Below are positions 14,868 to 19,987 of a DNA stretch of 19,987 nucleotides, in pieces. Source of the stretch: M3007 sp044224705 (GTDB lineage Bacteria > Bacteroidota > Bacteroidia > Chitinophagales > Saprospiraceae); contig JBGAJY010000098.1 in the NCBI GenBank assembly GCA_044224705.1, positions 1 through 19,987 of the forward strand, given 5' to 3'. Positions within the stretch are counted from its first letter, which is position 1. The number at the start of each line of letters is the position of its first letter. The position numbers were made by a program, and so were the translations under genes. Below the pieces are notes generated by a model. The model was given only the letters and a program-made list of their open reading frames with translations. It did not search any database and was not told where the DNA came from.

Positions 14868-16019
14868 ATGAACCAGATTACTCCCACCCGAAAAATGCAC
14901 ATCGCCATGGTGCTCGATACCTTCGAGGATGTGCGCAATGGCGCCGTGATTTCCACACAACGTTTCACAGAAATGTTGCGCACCGAAGGCCACCGGGTCA
15001 CGGTGCTGAGTTCCGGCCAACCGGCCCCCGACAAGGTCGTTCTGCCTGAATTTTACCCGCCTTTTTTCAAAAATGTCATGCAGCGCATGCACTTCATCTT
15101 CGCCTGGCCCGTCCGCAGGCTGCTGCGCGAGGCCTTCCGGGAGGCCGATCTGGTGCACGTTCAGTTTCCGTTTTACCTCGGTATGCGCGCGGTGGGCCTG
15201 GCGCGAAACATGGGCAAACCCGTGGTCGCCACTTTTCACGTGCAGGCGGAGCAGCTGCTGCACAACGTCGGCATCCACAGCCAATGGATCGTCAGCCTGG
15301 TATACCGGCTGTTTTTGAGTCGTTTTTTCAACCGGGCCGATCTCGTCATTTGCCCCAGCCAGTTTGCGGAGCAGGAACTTCGGCGCTACGGCTTGCGGCG
15401 ACCCGCGCTCGTGATTTCCAACGGTATTCCTCCGCAGTATGTGGTGAAAAAAACCGGGTTCCGGCCGTTTCCCGGCTATTTTACCCTGCTGAGCGTGGGC
15501 CGAAATGCTGCGGAAAAACGCCAGGACATGCTTATCCGGGCATTGGCACTGTGCAAAAACCGCGCGCAGATCCGGCTGGCTATCGTGGGCAACGGCCCAC
15601 AAAGAGGCGCCCTGGAAGCCCTTAGCCGCGAATTGCTCGACGAAGGCCAGGTGCGTTTCGAGTACCTCCCGCCCGACGAGCTCATCGAATGGTACAACAG
15701 CGCCGACCTGTACGTGCATTGCGCCGCCGTGGAGGTGGAATGTATGGCCGCCACCGAGGCGATGGCCTGCGGCCTGCCGCTGCTGATCGCCGACGCTCCG
15801 CTGAGCGCTGCGCGGCAATTCGCCCTGGGACCCGATCATCTTTTTAACGGCGTGGCCGAACTGGCGCAAAAAATCGATTACTGGTTCGAGCACGGGGAAG
15901 CCTTGCAGCAGGCGCGGGAAGCCTACCTGGAACGCGCCAAACAATACCGGATCGATGTTTCTTTCGAAAAATTAAAAGCCGCGTACCAAAATCTCCTGAG
16001 CCGCCAGGCCGCCCTTTGA
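14868..16019 (+). CDS. Glycosyltransferase family 4 (GT-B) enzyme
   Basis: Cytoplasmic retaining glycosyltransferase of 383 residues that would add a sugar from a nucleotide donor to a lipid or glycan acceptor. The N-terminal Rossmann half opens with MHIAMVLDTFEDVRNGAVIST (10-30) and contains HVQFPFYLG (97-105) and ATFHVQAEQLLHNVG (121-135). The C-terminal half has LLSVGRNAAEKRQD (207-220), IVGNGPQRGALE (239-250) and the EX7E signature (E289 and E297, VEVECMAATEAMACGLP). The first ATG at 14868 is used; a second at 14895 (residue 10) is also possible. It is followed 35 nt later by rfaE2, which suggests a shared role in surface glycan or heptose-containing glycolipid synthesis. Donor and acceptor are not predictable. 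Confidence 0.92.
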   Translation: MNQITPTRKMHIAMVLDTFEDVRNGAVISTQRFTEMLRTEGHRVTVLSSGQPAPDKVVLPEFYPPFFKNVMQRMHFIFAWPVRRLLREAFREADLVHVQFPFYLGMRAVGLARNMGKPVVATFHVQAEQLLHNVGIHSQWIVSLVYRLFLSRFFNRADLVICPSQFAEQELRRYGLRRPALVISNGIPPQYVVKKTGFRPFPGYFTLLSVGRNAAEKRQDMLIRALALCKNRAQIRLAIVGNGPQRGALEALSRELLDEGQVRFEYLPPDELIEWYNSADLYVHCAAVEVECMAATEAMACGLPLLIADAPLSAARQFALGPDHLFNGVAELAQKIDYWFEHGEALQQAREAYLERAKQYRIDVSFEKLKAAYQNLLSRQAAL

Positions 16020-16049
16020 ACTGCGACTGCCTGCTGCAACTTACTTTTG
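16015..16049 (+). promoter_or_regulatory. Promoter candidate directly in front of rfaE2 (nearly leaderless)
   Basis: TACTTTTG at 16042-16049 is an exact TAnnTTTG box. TTTG at 16015-16018 stands 23 nt upstream and overlaps the stop codon of the glycosyltransferase gene. The expected start falls at about 16053-16057, on or beside the rfaE2 ATG (16055), so the mRNA would have almost no leader. Confidence 0.5.
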
Positions 16050-16054
16050 CCCTC

Positions 16055-16558
16055 ATGTCCAACCTGACCCAAATCGAAGAAAAAATACAGACCCGCGAGC
16101 AGATCGCCGACACAGTGGCGCGCTGGCAGGCTGCCGGCGAACGCGTGGTGTTTACCAACGGCTGTTTCGACCTCCTGCACTACGGCCATCTGCACTACCT
16201 CGCCGACGCCCGCGACCTCGGCAGCCGCCTCGTGGTCGGGCTCAACAGCGGCGACTCGGTGCGCCGCCTGAAAGGCCCCAGCCGGCCCATCAACGACGAA
16301 CTGACCCGCTCCCACCTGCTGGCAGCCCTTTCCGTGGTGGACGCTGTAGTGATCTTTGACGAGGATACTCCGCTCGAACTCATCCGCGCCGTTCAACCCG
16401 ACGTGCTCGTGAAAGGCGGCGACTGGCAGCCCGAGCAGATGGTCGGCGCCGGGCTCGTGCAGGCCCGGGGCGGGCGGGTGCTGAGCCTGCCGTTCGTAGA
16501 CGGTTATTCCACGACAAACATCGAACGGAAAATTCTGCAAAACGGCGGAAAACAATAG
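16055..16558 (+). CDS. rfaE2: D-glycero-beta-D-manno-heptose 1-phosphate adenylyltransferase
   Basis: Cytoplasmic nucleotidyltransferase that makes ADP-heptose from ATP and heptose 1-phosphate in the ADP-heptose pathway. The 167-residue protein is the free-standing adenylyltransferase half (HldE C-domain/RfaE2). It has TNGCFDLLHYGHLHYL (34-49, with the HxGH pair H42 and H45), the GGDW motif (121-124) and STTNIERKI (152-160). The kinase partner (RfaE1) is not in the window, as is common in Bacteroidota. An in-frame ATG at 16016 would add 13 residues, but these include the promoter-like box, and MSNLTQIEEKI is the usual family start. It lies 35 nt after a GT4 glycosyltransferase gene. Confidence 0.95.
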   Translation: MSNLTQIEEKIQTREQIADTVARWQAAGERVVFTNGCFDLLHYGHLHYLADARDLGSRLVVGLNSGDSVRRLKGPSRPINDELTRSHLLAALSVVDAVVIFDEDTPLELIRAVQPDVLVKGGDWQPEQMVGAGLVQARGGRVLSLPFVDGYSTTNIERKILQNGGKQ

Positions 16559-16565
16559 TACGAAC

Positions 16566-16594
16566 AAAAAAAGAGCGCGCCAGGCGGCGCGCTC
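16566..16594 (-). terminator. Intrinsic terminator for the doxX-like gene
   Basis: A perfect 9-bp GC-rich stem (16573-16581 with 16586-16594) with a 4-nt loop is followed on the minus strand by seven U residues (A-run 16566-16572). It lies after the stop of the minus-strand DoxX gene. The plus strand has no T-run after the stem, so the T-run serves the minus direction only, though the strong hairpin may still slow plus-strand read-through from rfaE2. Confidence 0.88.
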
Positions 16595-16627
16595 CAAAGC
16601 AGGTAACGGTTTAGTAATCAATATTTT

Positions 16628-17014
16628 TCAGCCGATCACCGAGCGGTCTTTTGCATAATTCAGCGCGTACATCATCGCGGCGCCGGCCAAGCTGGCATCT
16701 TTGAGCAGCATGGAAATCGAAGCCTGAGCAGCTTCGGTACCCGACATCGCGCCAGGCAAATGTACCATCACGACCAGCAACAAGAGAAATACTGCCAGCA
16801 GGGTAGTGGCCAGTTTGTCATATTTGCCGATCAACATGCTCACCGTGGCGGCGATCAGGCCTGCGCCAGAGAGGTACACCCAAATCATTTTGGCGGGCAT
16901 ATAGGCGGGCACCACATAATCAGCCATGGCCTGCGCATTCATGAAGTGAAACAACCCGAAAACAGCAAAAGGAATGGCAAAAAGCCAACGACCCAGGGAT
17001 AAAAAAGCATTCAT
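16628..17014 (-). CDS. DoxX-family membrane protein
   Basis: Four-helix inner-membrane protein of 128 residues, with helices at about 5-27, 42-62, 68-88 and 102-120. The first helix region (LGRWLFAIPFAVFGLFHFMNAQAMADYV) and the VPAYMPAKMIWVYLSGAGLIAA loop and second helix match the DoxX/DoxD-like family. Members are linked to redox or stress physiology, but their biochemistry is mostly unknown. The gene has the best promoter in the window, an operator-like palindrome just after the predicted start site and a strong terminator, so it appears to be an independently and probably tightly controlled single-gene unit. The ATG at 17014 is the first in frame. Confidence 0.9.
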   Translation of the reverse strand: MNAFLSLGRWLFAIPFAVFGLFHFMNAQAMADYVVPAYMPAKMIWVYLSGAGLIAATVSMLIGKYDKLATTLLAVFLLLLVVMVHLPGAMSGTEAAQASISMLLKDASLAGAAMMYALNYAKDRSVIG

Positions 17015-17049
17015 GTTGAAAGTTGGTTGGTGAAAAGAATGTTGATGCT

Positions 17050-17065
17050 TAGTGTTTTAACACTA
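17050..17065. promoter_or_regulatory. Operator-like palindrome in the doxX leader
   Basis: TAGTGTT and AACACTA are perfect 7-bp arms around a TT centre. The site lies at about +8 to +23 relative to the start predicted from the promoter at 17078-17107, a position where a bound repressor would block transcription. The regulator is not known. Confidence 0.5.
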
Positions 17066-17077
17066 TTGATTCGGTGA

Positions 17078-17107
17078 CAAAAGTAGACGGTTTGTTTTTT
17101 CATCAAA
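17078..17107 (-). promoter_or_regulatory. Strong Bacteroidota-type promoter for the doxX-like gene
   Basis: In the minus direction TTTG (plus 17104-17107) and TACTTTTG (plus 17078-17085) are exact matches to the -33 and -7 consensus boxes, with an 18-nt spacer. The start should fall near 17072, giving a leader of about 58 nt before the ATG at 17014. Confidence 0.7.
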
Positions 17108-17210
17108 GCCCTTGGCCAAAAAATTTTCAGTCAAAGGAAAAATTTACCACATTTGATTTTGTTTCAGGCCAGGCTGGTTGTTGAGGACAAATCATGCATA
17201 ATTGAAAAAA

Positions 17211-18341
17211 ATGGATTCCCTTGAACGCTGGCGGCTCGTGCTTGGCCAATCCGCCGATCCGGAGAACGACATCCCGCTTTCCGCCGATTCCGGCGGCATG
17301 GACGATGTGCTCGAAGCCCTGTACGACACGGAGCGCAAGGGCGGCCTAGGGCGCTCCTCTCCCAACGTGAACCGTTGGTTGGGCGACATCCGCAAGTATT
17401 TTCCGGCACCGGTCGTGCAGGTGCTTCAACGCGATGCTTTCGAGCGGCTGGGCCTGCACCAGCTCCTGCTGGAGCCCGAGTTGCTGGCCAGCGTGGAGCC
17501 CGACGTTCACCTGGTGGCCACGCTGTTGTCGCTCAACAAGGTATTGCCCGCCAAAACCCGCGAAACCGCCCGGGCCGTCGTGCGGCGGGTGGTGGAAGAA
17601 CTGGAGAAAAAACTGCGCGCCCCGCTGCAGGAAGCCGTGCAAAGTGCCCTGAACCGCAGCGTCCGCAACCGCCGGCCGCGGCCGAGCGAGCTCGACTGGC
17701 GCCGCACGATTTACCAAAACCTGAAACACTACCAGCCGGAGCTCCGCACCATCATCCCGGAAACGCTGGCGGGTTACGGCCGGAAAGGCCATGCCCTTCG
17801 GCATATCATCCTGCTGTCCGACCAAAGCGGTTCGATGGCCAGTTCGGTGGTGTACACCGGTGTGCTGGGCGCGGTGCTGGCTTCCGTCAAGTCGCTGCGC
17901 ACCAACGTAGTGGCTTTCGATACGGCGGTCGTGGACCTGAGCAGCCGTTTGCAGGACCCCGTGGAATTGTTGTTCGGCACCCAGCTCGGCGGCGGCACCG
18001 ATATTCACAAGGCACTCGCCTATGCCGAAACGCTGGTGCAAAGCCCGCAGGACACCATTCTGGTGCTCATCAGCGATTTGTTCGAAGGCGGCAACCGCGC
18101 GGAAATGCTCAAAAAACTGGCCGCCCTGCGCCGGGCCGGCGTCACGATCGTCGCCCTGCTGGCGCTGAGCGACGAAGGCGCGCCGGCTTACGATCACGAC
18201 AATGCCACCGCACTCGCTGCGCTGGATATTGCGACCTTTGCGTGCACGCCGGCTCTTTTTCCCGGGCTGATGGCCGCGGCTATCCAACGCCGCGATCTCC
18301 AAGCCTGGGCAGGCCAGCACGATTTATCCGTAAAATCTTAA
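17211..18341 (+). CDS. CoxE-like VWA domain protein
   Basis: Cytoplasmic protein of 376 residues. The N-terminal half (1-190) is helical, with RYFPAP-type and LLEPELLASVEPDVHLVATLLSLN segments. The C-terminal half is a von Willebrand A domain with an intact metal site (MIDAS): DQSGS with D204, S206 and S208, GGGTDI with T263, and LISDLFEGG with D289. From memory, close relatives with this architecture occur in actinobacteria and other phyla in clusters with a AAA+/MoxR-type ATPase, DUF5682, DUF5691 and SWIM zinc-finger proteins; none of these is adjacent here. The ATG at 17211 is preferred over a TTG three codons upstream. The role is probably as the protein-binding partner of a AAA+ ATPase. 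The lipoprotein gene begins 22 nt downstream. Confidence 0.88.
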   Translation: MDSLERWRLVLGQSADPENDIPLSADSGGMDDVLEALYDTERKGGLGRSSPNVNRWLGDIRKYFPAPVVQVLQRDAFERLGLHQLLLEPELLASVEPDVHLVATLLSLNKVLPAKTRETARAVVRRVVEELEKKLRAPLQEAVQSALNRSVRNRRPRPSELDWRRTIYQNLKHYQPELRTIIPETLAGYGRKGHALRHIILLSDQSGSMASSVVYTGVLGAVLASVKSLRTNVVAFDTAVVDLSSRLQDPVELLFGTQLGGGTDIHKALAYAETLVQSPQDTILVLISDLFEGGNRAEMLKKLAALRRAGVTIVALLALSDEGAPAYDHDNATALAALDIATFACTPALFPGLMAAAIQRRDLQAWAGQHDLSVKS

Positions 18342-18363
18342 CCCGTTAACATTGTTTTTCTTT

Positions 18364-19023
18364 ATGCAACATCCTGAACGTCTGTTGTTTGTGCCTTTAT
18401 TGGCCTTGATTTTCCTGTCTTGTAAAAACCAGACTGCCAGCCCGGAAAGCAAACCTGCCGCGGGCGCCAGTGTCGCTGCCGACACCACGGTATTTACCGT
18501 CGCCCGCGACACGCTTGTCGGTTTCAAGGGCATGGACCGCTGTGGCTATACCCGTCCGGCCGCCGGCGAATGTGAATTCCAATACCGTCATTACACCATT
18601 AAAACGGCTGACCTGAAAGACGAGCCGGGGCAAAGCATTTCCATCATGAACCTCGACACCAAGAGCGGGTTCAGTGTCCCCAGCGGACTGAACGGTTTTT
18701 TTGCCGGCATCTCGCAGGACATCCTCTGCGTCGACATCGGCACGGGTCCGGACATGCGGGAAATGGTGCTTTTTAACCTGAAAACCATGAAACCCGTGCT
18801 GAAAACCAGCTATGTCGGCGAACCCGAAGTGCTCGACATCGGAAAACTGTGGTACCTGAAACCGGCCGACGAGAAAACCATCACCAAAATGCCCGATTGC
18901 CCGGATCGCAGCGAATGGGAAAAACAAGGGCTGCGCGTGGGCTACGGGCAGGTGTGCCTGAACAGCCTTTCGGCCAATACGGAGGTGAGGAAGATGGAAT
19001 GGCGCTGTGTGCCGTTGCAATGA
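18364..19023 (+). CDS. Lipoprotein of unknown function
   Basis: No family recognised. The 219-residue product has a short signal peptide with a lipobox (FLSC, lipidated C20), then a low-complexity Ala/Ser/Pro linker (about 24-45), then a compact domain with several cysteines (DRCGYTRPAAGECEFQYRH near the start; PDCPDR and the C-terminal WRCVPLQ near the end), suggesting disulfides in the envelope. The ATG at 18364 is used instead of a TTG four codons upstream because it gives a standard lipoprotein signal. It follows the VWA gene by 22 nt and may share its transcript. The stop codon lies within a perfect palindrome, so the very last residues could be affected by that element. Confidence 0.8.
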   Translation: MQHPERLLFVPLLALIFLSCKNQTASPESKPAAGASVAADTTVFTVARDTLVGFKGMDRCGYTRPAAGECEFQYRHYTIKTADLKDEPGQSISIMNLDTKSGFSVPSGLNGFFAGISQDILCVDIGTGPDMREMVLFNLKTMKPVLKTSYVGEPEVLDIGKLWYLKPADEKTITKMPDCPDRSEWEKQGLRVGYGQVCLNSLSANTEVRKMEWRCVPLQ

Positions 19024-19070
19024 TTTTGACTAACCCCCCGACTTCAGTCGGGGGGTTAGTCAAAATCATT
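19019..19070. repeat. Perfect 25-bp-arm palindrome spanning the lipoprotein stop codon
   Basis: Arms 19019-19043 and 19046-19070 are perfectly complementary around a 2-nt centre. The core is six C, GACT, TC, AGTC, six G. The arms continue outward through TTAG and AAAATCATT. The TGA of the lipoprotein gene (19021-19023) is part of the left arm. It lies between convergent genes and may block read-through in both directions, but a T-run directly after the GC core is missing. A REP-like mobile palindrome is an alternative. Confidence 0.85.
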
Positions 19071-19075
19071 CACTA

Positions 19076-19090
19076 TTGGACACTGTCCAA
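19076..19090. repeat. Short palindrome next to the long one
   Basis: TTGGACA and TGTCCAA are perfect 7-bp arms around a single C. It lies 5 nt after the 52-bp palindrome and 3 nt from the stop codon of the minus-strand beta-barrel gene. It could be part of the same intergenic element or a site for a DNA-binding protein. Confidence 0.5.
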
Positions 19091-19093
19091 AAA

Positions 19094-19750
19094 TCAATAG
19101 GCCCTGCTGAATCCCGAGAAGTAAAACTGAATCCCGAGCGAGATAGCGAACTGGTTGGTCCGGGTGGTCACTTCGGTCGTGACGCCGTTTTCGGTGGTGG
19201 AGAAGCGGGTGCGGGCGTAGTTGTATTTGAACAAGGCTTCAAGACCGACGGCGCGGCTGGAAAAAATGGTGAATCCCGGCCCTGCGCCCACGGCGATGAT
19301 GTTGCTGTTGATGTTTTGCGGGGCGTTGCCGATGATCAGGTTGTCGTTGGAGTTGCCGAAGCCGAAATTGCCTTCCACAAAAAACGCCTGGTCTTCGCCC
19401 ACAGGCAGGTAAATGCGGGCAAAGGGGCCGAAAAGCAGGTCGCTGTCCTCGGTTTTGTCGGCGCCGGGTTGTTTTTCCCGGCTGAACGTATAATCGAGCC
19501 CGATACCCAGGCTGAACTGGTCGAACAGAAAGTACCCGATGTGCGGGTTGACGTTCCATTGGAGCGAAGCAGGCCCTTCATCCTGGGTGCCAACTCCGCC
19601 ACCGCTCACCTTCAGGCGCGAAGTGTTGGAGGAAAGTCCGACGGTAGAGCCGAGCAAAAAATTACCCCGCTGGGTAAAACTCGACTGCCCGAAAACGACC
19701 TGCGCTGCCAGCAACAGAACAAGGGAAAAAACCAGTTTGACACGTTTCAT
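19094..19750 (-). CDS. Outer-membrane beta-barrel protein (OMP_b-brl/porin-like)
   Basis: A 218-residue outer-membrane protein. It has a signal peptide (1-22, ending VVFGQ) and then alternating amphipathic strands, for example WNVNPHIGYFLFDQFSLGIGLDYTFS, LLFGPFARIYLPV, AFFVEGNFGFGNS, AVGAGPGFTIFSSRAVGLEALFKYNYAR and a final FAISLGIQFYF strand. Aromatic residues near the C-terminus fit the outer-membrane insertion signal. It resembles the small eight-stranded beta-barrel domain common in Bacteroidota, whose function is usually structural or unknown. The first ATG at 19750 gives a good signal peptide. The gene is convergent with the lipoprotein gene, with two palindromes between them. Confidence 0.9.
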   Translation of the reverse strand: MKRVKLVFSLVLLLAAQVVFGQSSFTQRGNFLLGSTVGLSSNTSRLKVSGGGVGTQDEGPASLQWNVNPHIGYFLFDQFSLGIGLDYTFSREKQPGADKTEDSDLLFGPFARIYLPVGEDQAFFVEGNFGFGNSNDNLIIGNAPQNINSNIIAVGAGPGFTIFSSRAVGLEALFKYNYARTRFSTTENGVTTEVTTRTNQFAISLGIQFYFSGFSRAY

Positions 19751-19779
19751 GGCTCATTGCATTTAGGTGAACTTTGATA

Positions 19780-19787
19780 CAAAATTG
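19780..19787 (-). promoter_or_regulatory. Weak -7 box candidate for the beta-barrel gene
   Basis: In the minus direction CAATTTTG differs from TAnnTTTG at one base. It would start transcription about 24 nt before the ATG at 19750. No clear -33 box is seen at the proper distance. Confidence 0.25.
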
Positions 19788-19987
19788 CAGGCGACCACTT
19801 TCGGTGATAATGACCGGGGTCAGAACAACCGTTGATCTCCATTGCACCGTACGGGGCTGCTTCCATCCACTTTTTCGGCTTCCTGAACCCGGTTTTCCAG
19901 CGTTTTGATCGAAAAAAACAGCCGGCGTGCCAACGTCCGCAGCATTCCGCTGTTTCCCTTACCACCTTTGCATCCGGTAAGCGGCGC
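19788..19987. other. Right-edge spacer with no supported gene
   Basis: No frame on either strand shows a recognisable family. CACCTTTG at 19963-19970 is one base from a TAnnTTTG -7 box and could belong to a plus-strand gene beginning beyond the window, but no -33 box is seen. Confidence 0.4.

Noticed and set aside
14421..15944. 507-codon open frame on the minus strand
   Set aside because: It runs across the glycosyltransferase gene, the promoter spacer and part of the cytochrome-like gene. It has a histidine- and glycine-rich shadow composition and no domain.

Overview
The window reads as chromosomal DNA of a GC-rich member of the Bacteroidota, most likely of the Saprospiria/Chitinophagia type. 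This is inferred from three things: promoter boxes of the TTTG / TAnnTTTG kind with few Shine-Dalgarno sequences; Bacteroidota-typical families (DUF3417-type glucan phosphorylase, M28 carboxypeptidase-like peptidase, ORF6N protein, short Crp/Fnr proteins, OMP beta-barrel, standalone RfaE2); and signal peptides or lipoboxes on many products. No rRNA, tRNA, CRISPR array, integrase or transposase was seen.

Layout. 1-1334 (-) is the 5' half of an alpha-glucan phosphorylase gene. A 500-bp AT-rich divergent spacer follows; it contains a good minus-strand intrinsic terminator upstream of that gene. 1837-3264 (+) is a secreted M28 metallopeptidase, followed by a long G-U-wobble-compensated hairpin (3266-3362). 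3514-4479 (+) is a solo MoxR AAA+ ATPase. It converges on an ORF6N gene (4634-5095, -) across a bidirectional terminator. 5251-8364 (+) is an HAE1-type RND efflux pump with its own promoter and terminator but no adaptor gene beside it.

8512-11178 (+) is a tight four-gene run: secreted SUMF1-fold protein, small secreted protein, cupin, and Crp/Fnr regulator, with gaps of 2, 2 and 14 nt. A SRPBCC protein follows (11320-11754). Next are a Tat-exported Gfo/Idh/MocA oxidoreductase (11942-13279), three degenerate 29-30 bp hairpin repeats, a secreted ApbE flavin transferase (13405-14361) and, convergent with it, a lipoprotein with an unusual CX3CH haem motif (14369-14725, -).

14868-16558 (+) holds a GT4 glycosyltransferase and rfaE2, pointing to cell-surface glycan or heptose synthesis. 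rfaE2 appears to have a nearly leaderless promoter. A DoxX membrane protein (16628-17014, -) has a textbook promoter and an operator-like palindrome. 17211-18341 (+) is a CoxE-like von Willebrand A protein, followed by a lipoprotein of unknown function. The lipoprotein's stop codon lies inside a perfect 25-bp-arm palindrome, beyond which a beta-barrel gene (19094-19750, -) converges.

Most of the window is ordinary chromosomal gene content. The parts most worth a second look are the structured intergenic elements, the CX3CH cytochrome-like lipoprotein, the terminator-bearing leader upstream of the phosphorylase gene, and the solo MoxR and CoxE-like VWA genes, which in other bacteria usually sit next to partners. 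I did not find convincing evidence of a complete, undescribed multi-gene system.
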